From the NCBI RefSeq assembly GCF_018918145.1, contig NZ_JAHLPX010000001.1, forward strand, positions 186,001 through 250,000: 64,000 nucleotides of DNA, written 5' to 3'. Below the pieces are notes generated by a model that worked only from the letters and a program-made list of their open reading frames with translations, was not told the DNA's origin and ran no database searches. Within the stretch, counting starts at the first letter, position 1. Each line of letters opens with the position of its first letter. This document shows positions 43,794 to 52,056 of the stretch, piece by piece. Position numbers and translations under genes: made by a program. Source of the DNA: Anaerotignum sp. MSJ-24. Its GTDB lineage: Bacteria > Bacillota > Clostridia > Lachnospirales > Anaerotignaceae.

Positions 43794-43987
43794 CAGTCGC
43801 CGCCTGCCCTTCGCAAAAATTCTTCTATTGTTTCGGACTGATGCTGTTCTTCGTTCATAATGCCTGTTATTTTGCACAACAGCTCTATGGCCTTAAGCCT
43901 TTCGGAACATTTGACTGACTCGTCCGTAAGAAAAACAATTTCCTTAAGCTTTCCGATTATTTCCTCCTTAGTTATCGTCCTGTCCAT
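43793..43987 (-). CDS. Short phage terminase small subunit-like protein
   Basis: 64 residues: TKEEIIGKLKEIVFLTDES, then KCSERLKAIELLCKITGIM. The ERLKAIELLCKI.G segment matches the C-terminal oligomerisation part of Terminase_2-type small subunits. The N-terminal helix-turn-helix that reads the packaging site is absent. The start follows GGAGGAAG. First gene of the operon. Confidence 0.7.
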   Translation of the reverse strand: MDRTITKEEIIGKLKEIVFLTDESVKCSERLKAIELLCKITGIMNEEQHQSETIEEFLRRAGGD

Positions 43988-44010
43988 ATTTCTTCCTCCT
44001 TACAGGTTAC

Positions 44011-44076
44011 ATTATAACAAACAAACATTCGTAAGATTTATCATGGATTTATCATAAAATTATCAGAGAATTATCA
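44011..44076 (-). promoter_or_regulatory. Activator-type promoter of the phage operon: -10 box plus four phased TGATAA repeats
   Basis: On the minus strand TATAAT (44016-44011) has no -35 match at 17 bases (AAATCT). Immediately upstream, TGATAA occurs four times at 44076-44071, 44065-44060, 44054-44049 and 44043-44038: exactly 11 bp apart. Tandem hexamers with 11-bp period replacing the -35 are the known layout of OmpR/PhoB-type response-regulator promoters, such as the pho box. Confidence 0.65.
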
Positions 44077-44272
44077 TATCAGAATAACGGTTTATAGCTG
44101 AATAAAAGGATTTTTCTTTGTATCTAAGATAACGGTTTTATGTTATATTTTTATTATTTCCGAATTATTCCGAAATTTTACAAATATCAGTTCGTATATT
44201 TGCCGCTTGTAAAAAATAAAAAAATGTATTAGTATGAAGTGAATGTTCAAAAGGATAATAGGAGGAAACAAA

Positions 44273-44623
44273 ATGAGAGGTTCAAATAAATTTTCAAGAG
44301 CACTTTCGATTTCAATACTTGTTGTGCTTTGCCTGTATGCGGTTTTTGCAATGATGAAATCCGAAAACTCCAACATAAATAAAGGAAAACGATATAAAGA
44401 AGCAATCGAATATATGAACAATGGCGATTTTGCAACAGCCGAGGACGAATTAAACGTACTTGCTGAAAAAAACTATAAGGACAGCGGCATTCTTGCCGAA
44501 TATGCCGGACTCAGAGCCGACAATGCTGACAGTGAAAAGCTTGCCGAATTTAAGGAAAAGCTGGACGGCGAGAACTACAAAGGTGCTTATGCCGAAGAAA
44601 TGTATTTATATTTAGGTGAATAA
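44273..44623 (+). CDS. Small membrane-anchored TPR-like protein
   Basis: 116 residues from the ATG at 44273 (GGAGG upstream). Membrane helix at about 12-30, then helical repeats: YKEAIEYMNNGDFATAEDEL, LAEKNYKDSGILAEYAGLRA, which look like one or two TPR units. It diverges from the phage operon and shares the regulatory region with it. Function unknown. Confidence 0.7.
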   Translation: MRGSNKFSRALSISILVVLCLYAVFAMMKSENSNINKGKRYKEAIEYMNNGDFATAEDELNVLAEKNYKDSGILAEYAGLRADNADSEKLAEFKEKLDGENYKGAYAEEMYLYLGE

Positions 44624-44669
44624 TACTGTAGACAGTTCATTTTTTCGAAAAATATACTAAAAATCAGTG

Positions 44670-44698
44670 TTGACTTTTGTACATATTTTTGTTACCAT
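44670..44698 (+). promoter_or_regulatory. Likely promoter of the second MATE gene
   Basis: TTGACT, 17-base spacer, TACCAT, about 100 bases upstream of the GTG start. Reasonable sigma-A fit. Confidence 0.45.
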
Positions 44699-44797
44699 AT
44701 AGCAGTTGTTTATATTGTGGCTTTAAAAAAGCGTGAATTCGGTATCGGATTTACGTTCTTTTTTTGCGATTAGCTTTTGATGAACGGAGGTTTAAAA

Positions 44798-46231
44798 GTG
44801 GAAGAAAACATAAGAGAAAACAAAATGGGCATAGTTCCCGTAAATAAATTACTTTTATCCATGGGCGTTCCTATGATAATGTCCATGATTTTACAGGCAT
44901 TCTACAACATAGTAGACAGCTATTTTGTCAGCAGAATGCCGGACACGGCAACAATAACAGGCATGGGCGAATATGCAGTCAATGCGCTTACCCTTGCCTT
45001 TCCCATACAGATGCTTATTGTCGGCGTTGGCGTAGGAACAGGCGTAGGTATTAATGCGCTTTTATCAAAAATTCTCGGTGAGGGCAACCGTGAAAAAGCT
45101 GCACACATCGCCGGAAATGCCGTATTTCTGGGCATTTGCACATACATCGCCTTCCTCATTTTTACCATATTCGGAATGAATGCATACCTTGTGTCACAGA
45201 CAACCGATGAGATTGTCCTCGGCTTAAGCAAAACTTATCTCAGTATTTGCACAGTTATGTCATTCGGATGTATATTCTCAATGATCTATGAAAAAATGTT
45301 GCAGTCAACAGGCCGGACAATTTTTCCCACAATAGGACAGGCGGCAGGTGCTATTGCAAACATAGTTCTTGACCCGATGCTTATTTTCGGTCTTGGGCCA
45401 TTCCCTCAGATGGGCATTGCAGGAGCGGCTTATGCGACTATAATCGGTCAGATGATAACATTTGTGTTAAACGCATATTTTCATTTTAAATATAACCACG
45501 ACATCAAAAACGGTATTAAATATTTAAAGCCGTCATCAAGCATTATAAAACAGATTTATGTTGTCGGTATTCCTGCCATAATAATGCAGGCATTAATTTC
45601 AATTATGTCCTACGGCGTGAACGTAATTTTCGGTGCTGTTTCAACATCGGCTGTTACCGCCTACGGAGTTTATTATAAAATACAGCAGTTCATTTATCTT
45701 GCGGGAATCGGCATGAACAACGCCGTTATCCCCGTTGTCGGCTTTAACTACGGCAGACATGACAAAGCACGTATCAATCAGGCAATACACTACGGCATGA
45801 TTTACACGCTTATAATAATGCTTATCGGCTTAATCGGACTTCAGATATTTGCCGAACCGCTTGCCGGAGTGTTCTCGCTTTCGGACGAAACACTGGCACT
45901 CTGCGTGCGTGCGATACGTATAGTAACACTCGGCTATCTCTTTGTCGGTGCAAACGTAATATATCAGGGCGTTTTTCAGGCACTCGGCTGTGGCTTCCAT
46001 TCGCTTATCGTGTCCGCAATCCGTCAGATAATCGTAGCACTTCCGCTCTGCTGGATATTCACAAAGCTGCCTAATGCAGAAAGCATGATGTGGGTGGCAT
46101 TCCCTGTTGCGGAAGGAATCGCACTTGTTGTGGCTATAACATTTATGAGAAAAATTAAGCAGAACAGACTTAATTGGACGGAAAAAACCGTCAATAATAT
46201 TGACTTCGTTTCAACCGTAACAAACATATAA
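44798..46231 (+). CDS. MATE-family exporter (copy 2)
   Basis: 477 residues with a GTG start at 44798 (GGAGG, 7 bases upstream). Twelve membrane segments; MIMSMILQAFYNIVDSYFVS and GQAAGAIANIVLDPMLIFGL are typical MATE stretches. The second half starts at VGIPAIIMQALISIMSYGVN. Related to the copies at 23.7 and 56.4 kb but not close. Substrate unknown. Confidence 0.9.
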   Translation: MEENIRENKMGIVPVNKLLLSMGVPMIMSMILQAFYNIVDSYFVSRMPDTATITGMGEYAVNALTLAFPIQMLIVGVGVGTGVGINALLSKILGEGNREKAAHIAGNAVFLGICTYIAFLIFTIFGMNAYLVSQTTDEIVLGLSKTYLSICTVMSFGCIFSMIYEKMLQSTGRTIFPTIGQAAGAIANIVLDPMLIFGLGPFPQMGIAGAAYATIIGQMITFVLNAYFHFKYNHDIKNGIKYLKPSSSIIKQIYVVGIPAIIMQALISIMSYGVNVIFGAVSTSAVTAYGVYYKIQQFIYLAGIGMNNAVIPVVGFNYGRHDKARINQAIHYGMIYTLIIMLIGLIGLQIFAEPLAGVFSLSDETLALCVRAIRIVTLGYLFVGANVIYQGVFQALGCGFHSLIVSAIRQIIVALPLCWIFTKLPNAESMMWVAFPVAEGIALVVAITFMRKIKQNRLNWTEKTVNNIDFVSTVTNI

Positions 46232-46246
46232 AATTATATAGAACAC

Positions 46247-46282
46247 AAAAATGGACTGTTATTTTTTAACAGTCCATTTTTT
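46247..46282 (+). terminator. Terminator after MATE copy 2
   Basis: AAAAATGGACTGTTA pairs with TAACAGTCCATTTTT over 15 bp with a T-rich loop; it ends in a T-run 50 bases after the stop. It can also work in the other direction. Confidence 0.8.
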
Positions 46283-46464
46283 AAAGTTTAGATCCAACCT
46301 TTTATGAACCGCAAAGTATGCACCCCGAAGAAAACGGGGCGGTCGCAGACCGTTTTGCGTAGCAAAATGCTTTGACCATGATGCGGCGGTCGAAGACCGC
46401 TTTGCGAAGCAAAGTTCTGACCATTCTAAGGTTGGTGAGGTTTGGGGCAACGCCCCAAGGTCTT
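46283..46464 (-). repeat. Family A repeat split by two B modules, after a stop codon
   Basis: On the minus strand directly after the symporter stop: TTGGGGCGTTGCCCCAAAC, CCAACCTT, then B modules with stems CTTTGC/GCAAAG, GCGGTC/GACCGC, TTTTGC/GCAAAA and CCCCG/CGGGG, then AAAAGGTTGGATCTAAA. Confidence 0.75.
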
Positions 46465-47817
46465 TTATTTTCCGTCATTATCAACGAATATCTTCTTTAC
46501 CACCGCTCCCAGTGCAACAAGGGCGAGCACGTTCGGTATAACCATGATTCCGTTAAAGAAGTCTGCCATTTCCCATACAAGGTCTACCTTAAGCGCAGAA
46601 CCGATTACGATACAGATAACAACGATAACCGAATAAAGCTTAACGGCCTTTTTGCCGAAAAGATATTTTACATTAACCATGCCGAAGAAATGCCAGCTGA
46701 TAATTGTTGAGAACGCAAAGAAGAAAAGACAAACAGCAATGAAAATATCACCGAATGAACCAAAGCCTGTAACGAAGGCTGTCTGTGTGAGCGCAATACC
46801 TGTTTTTCCGCAGTCGAGAACGCCTGTACAGATGATTGTAACGGCTGTAATGCTGAGGATAACAAATGTATCTATGAATACGCTTATCATTGCCGCAAGT
46901 CCCTGTTCATGGGGATTTTTCGCCTTTGCTCTTGCATGTGCATGGGGTGTTGAGCCCATACCTGCCTCATTTGAGAAAAGACCTCTTGCAACGCCGTATC
47001 TTATTGACTGCTGAACAGTTACGCCCAAAGCACCGCCCATTATTGCAGAAGGCTTAAAAGCGCCGACAAAAATCATTTTGAAAGCTCCGGGAATAGCAGA
47101 TGCATTCATAACAAGAATAATAACAGAGCCAACGATATAAATAACCGCCATAATAGGTACGATTTTTTCAGTTACAGATGCAAGACGAGTTGTTCCTCCA
47201 ATGAAAACAACTGCCGCAAAAATTGCGATTGCCACACCGATAACCAAAGATGAGATATTGATGCCTCTTGCATTAAAAACGCCCGCAAAGGCAGTTCCTA
47301 CTGAGTTTGACTGAACCATATTGCCCATAAAGCCAAGCGCAATGATTATAAAAACAGCAAAGGCTGCCGCAAGCACCTTGCCCAATTTGCCTTTGAATGC
47401 CGCTTTTATGTAGTAAACAGGGCCACCTGTCAATTCGCCCTCTTCAACCACCTTGTAGTTCTGTGCAAGAACTGCCTCGGCATAAATAGTTGCCATTCCG
47501 AAAAACGCACTGAGCCACATCCAGAATATCGCTCCCGGACCGCCGGAAACAAGTGCCGTTGCCGCACCGGTAAGGTTACCTGTGCCTACCTGGGCCGCTA
47601 TTGCCGTAGCTATGGACTGGAACGGCGTCATTTCTCCGTTCTCGCCCTTCTCGCCCTTGAGCGAAAGGTTTCCGAAAACATGTCTCCAGCCTTCGCCGAA
47701 ACGTCTGACCTGAATAAACTTAAGCTTGATTGTGTAATAAATTCCTGTTCCGCAAAGCAAAATCAAAAGTAGAAAGTTCCAAAGAAATGAATTTCCTTTG
47801 ACAAAAAAATTAAGCAT
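46465..47817 (-). CDS. Alanine/glycine:cation symporter (AGCS family)
   Basis: 450 residues from the ATG at 47817, preceded by GGGGGAA. About 11 membrane segments. Family signatures: TPFQSIATAIAAQVGTGNLT and GPGAIFWMWLSAFFGMATIY near the N-terminus (Na+ and substrate sites), and YGVARGLFSNEAGMGSTPHA in the middle. Imports alanine, glycine or related amino acids with sodium. Closest characterised type is AlsT/AgcS. A GntR regulator diverges from it 0.8 kb away. Confidence 0.92.
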   Translation of the reverse strand: MLNFFVKGNSFLWNFLLLILLCGTGIYYTIKLKFIQVRRFGEGWRHVFGNLSLKGEKGENGEMTPFQSIATAIAAQVGTGNLTGAATALVSGGPGAIFWMWLSAFFGMATIYAEAVLAQNYKVVEEGELTGGPVYYIKAAFKGKLGKVLAAAFAVFIIIALGFMGNMVQSNSVGTAFAGVFNARGINISSLVIGVAIAIFAAVVFIGGTTRLASVTEKIVPIMAVIYIVGSVIILVMNASAIPGAFKMIFVGAFKPSAIMGGALGVTVQQSIRYGVARGLFSNEAGMGSTPHAHARAKAKNPHEQGLAAMISVFIDTFVILSITAVTIICTGVLDCGKTGIALTQTAFVTGFGSFGDIFIAVCLFFFAFSTIISWHFFGMVNVKYLFGKKAVKLYSVIVVICIVIGSALKVDLVWEMADFFNGIMVIPNVLALVALGAVVKKIFVDNDGK

Positions 47818-48560
47818 GATATTTCCCCCAAAATAATTATTTTTCATATGCCGCTTACTCAATTATAAGCATCACGACATTAATTAGCTTACTATATCAT
47901 AGTGTTTTTTTCAATCTATATATTTGTAAGACTATCTAAAAATAATTTTTAAACACCCGATATTCATTGATTTTATCGTATTTATGCACTCCTAACACTT
48001 ATAAAATAATACATGTTTTACGACCGAAAAATGTTATTCGACAATTTTCCAAGTAAAGTATATGTAAAATACAATTATTAATATTGTAAAAGCCTTGAAT
48101 CTATGCCGTTTTTTAATTTTGTATCGAAAAAAATTCTTAATATAATTATTGGTTATATATTTATACAAGATATACCACTATACTTATTTATGCCTGTATG
48201 AGCAAAATCGGTGTTTTTATGACGTAAACAGTGTTATATTTACATAAAACCTTTCCTATAACCGTTTATAGAATAAGCAAACGCTTATTATTCAGATAAC
48301 AAGTATTATATATTGTATTATTAATCACGTTTAAAACGGTATATTGGTTATCAATAATATTAATATAAGCATATTGGCAGTGACAATTTATAGGCAGTAT
48401 ACTTTACCAAATACTGGATAATCCTAATATTAATTCGGAATATGCACCTTTAATAACCATATTTTGTGAATTTAGTTTATAAAATCAAACTCTATCATTG
48501 TTTTTTCAAAAAAATAATAATAATAATTGACATTTTTTATCATTTTATTTAATTAAATAA
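47818..48560. other. AT-rich spacer between symporter and GntR genes
   Basis: About 740 bases, very AT-rich, no ORF of note and no repeat of families A-E. Nothing recognised apart from the GntR promoter just to the right. Confidence 0.5.
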
Positions 48561-48589
48561 TTGACAAAGGCATTTATTACAAGTATAAT
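48561..48589 (+). promoter_or_regulatory. Consensus sigma-A promoter of the GntR gene
   Basis: TTGACA, a 17-base spacer and TATAAT, perfect in both hexamers, about 65 bases before the ATG. Confidence 0.85.
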
Positions 48590-48653
48590 CTATTTATCTA
48601 ATACAAATTGAATATATTTTTATTCACCCATATATTTAAAGGAGGTCAATAAA

Positions 48654-49412
48654 ATGGCAGACTTAACAGAAAAATCATCACGAACACCAATCAGCGACAG
48701 AGTCTATAATCATATTAAATCCAATATCGCCAACGGTTCATGGAAGCCCGGTGACAAGATACCTTCTGAAAACATTCTTTGCAAAACTCTTGATGTCAGC
48801 AGAGTTTCCGCAAGAGCCGCTATTAGAAAATTAACTAACATGGGTATTCTTGAAAGCTATCAGGGCAGAGGCACCTTTGTTTGTGCGGACGCCGCTTCGA
48901 TAAACACAAGCGATATTTACCCTACCGCTCCGGCAGGCTCTCTCGACCGTGTCAATCTTCTTGAATACAGAAGAATGACCGAAACAGCATCAGCCGGATA
49001 TGCCGCTATGCGTGCTTCAACCGAAATGATCGACAAGCTTTATCTCACGGTTGTAAACATGAAGCTTGCCAAAACGAACGATCAGATAATCAAATACGAT
49101 CTTGAATTTCATCACCTTATTGCCCTTGCTACGGCTAACCCGATTATCCTCAGAACCTTCGAGCTTCTTCAGGATATGTTCGTAAACGTATTCGGCAATA
49201 ACGTAGTGCATACAAATCTTCAGCGTGCAGAGGATCATCTCAAAATAATCAACGCAATCGAGCTTCGTGACAGAGAGGCGGCAGAGGCGGCAATGCTTCA
49301 GCATCTTAACGACTCCGCAAGCTATATGGCACGTACACTTATGATGTCAACCGAGCAGATAAAGACAAACGAGGCGGCTATCGAAGAATTTAACACAGAC
49401 GAAAAAGAATAA
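48654..49412 (+). CDS. GntR-family transcriptional regulator, FadR subfamily
   Basis: 252 residues. N-terminal winged helix: DRVYNHIKSNIANGSWKPGD, ENILCKTLDVSRVSARAAIR, GILESYQGRGTFV. C-terminal FCD-type all-helical ligand domain with the metal/ligand residues in DLEFHHLIALAT and EDHLKIINAI (Asp and two or three His). FadR-type regulators sense small organic acids or amino-acid-like ligands; the target could be the divergent amino-acid symporter (inference). RBS AAAGGAGG. Confidence 0.9.
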   Translation: MADLTEKSSRTPISDRVYNHIKSNIANGSWKPGDKIPSENILCKTLDVSRVSARAAIRKLTNMGILESYQGRGTFVCADAASINTSDIYPTAPAGSLDRVNLLEYRRMTETASAGYAAMRASTEMIDKLYLTVVNMKLAKTNDQIIKYDLEFHHLIALATANPIILRTFELLQDMFVNVFGNNVVHTNLQRAEDHLKIINAIELRDREAAEAAMLQHLNDSASYMARTLMMSTEQIKTNEAAIEEFNTDEKE

Positions 49413-49426
49413 AATAAATGAACGCA

Positions 49427-49458
49427 AAAAAAGAAGGACACAAAAACCCTTCTTTTTT
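49427..49458 (+). terminator. Terminator after the GntR gene
   Basis: AAAAAAGAAGG pairs with CCTTCTTTTTT, 11 bp, 15 bases after the stop, ending in a T-run. Confidence 0.8.
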
Positions 49459-49479
49459 ATTGCCTATAAAAATCAAATA

Positions 49480-49940
49480 CCTTTGGGCTTTGCCCCAAAC
49501 CCTATGAACCTTTAAAAAGGTTCAATCGAAACTTTGATAAACTACATTCTCAAGAATGTAGTTTTACGAAAAATTTCATACAAATTTAAATCAGCTACAA
49601 AATTTCGATTTCCAAATTTCAAAATTGCGTTAAGACCGAGCAGCATTCCCCTTGCGACTATGGTCATGACTTTTGCAAAGCAAAAGTGGCTATGCCACCG
49701 CACTATGGTCAAAGCATTTTGCTACGCAAAACGGTCTATTGTCAAAATTTTGCTACGCAAAACCGCCTATTCAGAACTTTGCTTTGCAAAGTGGTCTTCG
49801 ACCACCGCATTTATCTTTGCGGTTCATAAGCGTCAGCGGTCTTCGCTGTTTTTGACCGCCCCGTTTTCTTCGGGGTGCATACTTGTGCGGTCAATGAAAG
49901 CCACAAAATAATTTTGTAAAATTGCCGATTGGCAGAAAAT
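49480..49940 (+). repeat. Family A repeat followed by family D copy carrying a large B array
   Basis: A at 49480-49566 (TTGGGCTTTGCCCCAAAC, GAACCTTTAAAAAGGTTC, AACTACATTC/GAATGTAGTT). D ends at about 49605-49665 (AAATTGCGTTAAGACCGAGC) and 49890-49940 (AAAGCCACAAAATAATTTTG, ATTGCCGATTGGCAG). In between, inside the CTTGCGACT|AAGCC hairpin, lie about five B modules (49661-49895), the largest array in the window. Fills the gap 49413-49993. Confidence 0.75.
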
Positions 49941-49993
49941 TATAAATAATTACCATGCGGTAGAATTAATTATATTCTCAACTTCCGCCATAT

Positions 49994-50605
49994 CTACGCG
50001 TTCTCAAAGAACAACGAATAGCTGTATCCGTTCTTTGTCCATACGGCATTGAAGAATTTATTGACATCGTTTTCATCTTCATTGCCTTTTATTGTCATAT
50101 TTATACCGTCAAACTCTTTTTCGACAATAGCCGCATAAGTATATTTGGACGGAAGCTGTTTAACCGCCTCCCATACAAAGGATAAATTCTCTCTTTCCTC
50201 GGCAACAAGCGTGTCCTGTAATTCGTCGGTGGTGCGTATTCGGTTGTAATTTATCTTGTTTTTGCTGAGATTTGCCGCAACCGTCATAAGCCATGCCTTT
50301 TCGTGGCTGTCGTTCTCGAACTTTGGTGCGGTTTTTACATATTTAATAAGCGTTTCCTGTAAAATATCCTCGGCATCGCTCATGTTGTGCAGATATGAAT
50401 ACGCCAGACGCATTATGCTGTTTCCGTAGGTATTTATTATGTACTCCGCCCTTGCGGAAACGACTGTTGTATTCTTGTCTGTACAATCGGCCTTTGCGGC
50501 AAACGCCGCAAGGACCATTTGTATTTTGTATTTCAACCCGTAAAATAATCTCTCAAAAATATTTGTTTTGTTTATTCCGTTTACTGCAATTACCATGTTT
50601 TCCAC
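49994..50605 (-). CDS. Truncated ECF-type sigma factor fused to a DUF4367-like tail
   Basis: 203 residues. Residues about 50-155 are sigma-70 region 2 and linker: YGNSIMRLAYSYLHNMSDAE, DILQETLIKYVKTAPKFEND, KAWLMTVAANLSKNKINYN. Where region 4 should begin (after VKQLPSKY) the sequence changes to a short tail, FDGINMTIKGNEDENDVN and AVWTKNGYSYSLFFENA. That tail closely resembles the end of the DUF4367-type repeats in the next gene (AEWNKNGYSYSLYSEN). DNA-binding region 4 is missing, so the protein is unlikely to work as a normal sigma factor. Best read as an in-frame deletion joining a sigma gene to its neighbouring membrane/anti-sigma gene. Confidence 0.75.
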   Translation of the reverse strand: MENMVIAVNGINKTNIFERLFYGLKYKIQMVLAAFAAKADCTDKNTTVVSARAEYIINTYGNSIMRLAYSYLHNMSDAEDILQETLIKYVKTAPKFENDSHEKAWLMTVAANLSKNKINYNRIRTTDELQDTLVAEERENLSFVWEAVKQLPSKYTYAAIVEKEFDGINMTIKGNEDENDVNKFFNAVWTKNGYSYSLFFENA

Positions 50606-50642
50606 CCATATTTTTGTAAGTAATTATTTTATTTTTTTCATT

Positions 50643-51569
50643 TTATTTTACAACTTCCGCAAAAGCCTTCATTGTTTCGTAGCTTGCGCCATTTTCGGAA
50701 TATAATGAATATGAATATCCGTTTTTGTTCCATTCGGCGTTGCTGATTGCGCCGTTGTTGCCCTTAAAGCTTACGTTTTTGCCGCCTACATAGAAATCAA
50801 CCGAATTGTCGTATACGTTGTAATCTCCGCTGATGCTTGCGTTGCCCTGCATCTTGCGTACAAAAATGCTGTCTGTTCCGTTTGAATAAATCACCTGTAA
50901 CATAACTCCGTCCATTGAGCTTATGCTATCAATTTTGTAGCCGTTAAGCTCTTCAGGAATGTTAAGCTTAATGCCGACTGCCTTTTCTGCCTCTTCAAGT
51001 GATTTGTATTCAATGAACGGATTTGGTATACCGACAATACCTGTGTTGTCAACGCCGGTTATCACCGTTTCGGCAAGGTCAAGCATTTCGTCAAGTGCAA
51101 TGCCTTCGTTTATCTCAAGCGAGTAATCATACGCACCGATTGAATAGGAATATCCGTCTGCTGTCCATGAAGCATTGCCATATTTACCGTTGCCGCCCTT
51201 GAGTGTAATTGTTACGCCGTCAATGTCGGTTATCTTTTTCTCGGCATATTTTGTATAATCTCCGCTGATGTCGTCATTGCCCTTTTCCTTGCGGATACAG
51301 ATCTGTTTGTCACCTTCCACAAAGACTACCTGTATCATTTTGCCGTCCATAACGCTGATGACCTTTTCGGAATATCCGTCAATGCTCTCCGGCACGTTGA
51401 TTTCAAAGCCGACAGCCTTCTCTGCCTCTTCGAGTGTGTCGTAATCAATAAACGGACTCGGCATACCGATTATTGTGTCATTAACGGCTGTGGTTTCTGC
51501 GGCAAATGCCATAGGCATAGCACTCATTGTAATAACTGCTCCAACTAATACTGCGATAAATTTTTTCAT
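50643..51569 (-). CDS. Secreted protein with two DUF4367-type repeats
   Basis: 308 residues. Signal peptide ending MAFAAE (about 24). Two repeats of about 130 residues: residues 30-165 (PSPFIDYDTLEEAEKAVGFE ... WTADGYSYSIG) and 178-308 (PNPFIEYKSLEEAEKAVGIK ... WNKNGYSYSLYSEN). DUF4367 domains are usually the extracellular part of membrane proteins encoded beside ECF sigma factors. Here the domain is duplicated and free of a membrane anchor. It is 37 bases upstream of the truncated sigma gene, consistent with a rearranged sigma/anti-sigma locus. Confidence 0.8.
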   Translation of the reverse strand: MKKFIAVLVGAVITMSAMPMAFAAETTAVNDTIIGMPSPFIDYDTLEEAEKAVGFEINVPESIDGYSEKVISVMDGKMIQVVFVEGDKQICIRKEKGNDDISGDYTKYAEKKITDIDGVTITLKGGNGKYGNASWTADGYSYSIGAYDYSLEINEGIALDEMLDLAETVITGVDNTGIVGIPNPFIEYKSLEEAEKAVGIKLNIPEELNGYKIDSISSMDGVMLQVIYSNGTDSIFVRKMQGNASISGDYNVYDNSVDFYVGGKNVSFKGNNGAISNAEWNKNGYSYSLYSENGASYETMKAFAEVVK

Positions 51570-51676
51570 AATTCATTCGTCCTTTCTGTTTATAAAGTGT
51601 TGTTTTATTTTCCGTTCTGCTTTATATACAGATGGGAGAAACGTATTGTTGCAAAAAGATATGCTTTTTTGAACAC

Positions 51677-52055
51677 CTTGGGGCTTTGCCCCAAACCCCA
51701 TGAACCTTTAAAAAGGTTCAATCTAAACTTTCGATAAACTATTTCTTACGAAATAGTTTTGGGGATGTATTTTTTAGATTAAATATATAATTTTGTATTG
51801 CTACAAAATGTCGAGTGATATTTCAAAAACCGTTAAAACTGAGCAGCATTCCTGCGAAGTTTCGGTTTTTCAGTAACTTGAGCGTGTCCGGATAGAAGGG
51901 AGCGCGAGGGAGGAAAGGCGGACTTCGCAATTTAAGCGCATCCTCCCTCGCTACACACCCCGCGACTTGTAGAGTCGCAAAATGGTTTTAACAAATTGTC
52001 GATTGGCAATAAAGCATACTTTTTTGAACACCTTGGGGCAAAGCCCCATAAGTCT
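51677..52055 (+). repeat. Family A repeat, family D copy (3, without B modules) and half A repeat
   Basis: A at 51677-51762 (TTGGGGCTTTGCCCCAAAC, GAACCTTTAAAAAGGTTC, AACTATTTC/GAAATAGTT). D at 51785-52010: TGAGCAGCATTCCTGCGAAG, AGCGTGTCCGGATAGAAGGG, GCGAGGGAGGAAAGG, GGACTTCGCAATTTAAGCG, ATCCTCCCTCGC, GCGACTTGTAGAGTCGC. A single hairpin-1 copy (GGGGCAAAGCCCC) follows at 52033, directly after the nitrilase stop on the minus strand. This D copy has the long stem as GCGAGGGAGGA/TCCTCCCTCGC, a base-pair swap relative to the copies at 27.4 and 35.4 kb. Confidence 0.75.
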
Positions 52056-52056
52056 T

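Larger units (their letters stand above)
30512..43987 (-). mobile_element. Phage-derived structural/lysis operon without integration or replication genes
   Basis: Sixteen genes, all on the minus strand, in the usual morphogenesis order: small terminase, large terminase, portal, small basic protein, scaffold, decoration, capsid, connector, tail protein, repeat fibre, small proteins, XkdX, coiled-coil membrane protein, holin, endolysin, and a coiled-coil protein. There is no integrase, excisionase, repressor, replication, tape-measure or tail-tube gene, and no flanking tRNA or obvious att duplication. The gene set is podovirus-like. Every reading frame looks intact. Chromosomal A/B/D repeats interrupt it at 35258-35724 and 41931-42128. 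Confidence 0.85.

Noticed and set aside
43794-43877. Longer N-terminus of the large terminase.
   Set aside because: The extension lies in the small terminase gene in another frame; the ATG at 43793 overlaps that gene's stop codon, as expected for coupled genes.
44037-44081. The TTATCA repeats as a replication origin (iterons).
   Set aside because: No replication initiator gene or AT-rich unwinding region with such repeats nearby, and they line up with a promoter -10; a promoter role explains them better.
49661-49895. Possible CRISPR array, because of repeated hairpin units.
   Set aside because: Units differ in sequence, spacing is irregular, there are no unique spacers of constant length and no cas genes.
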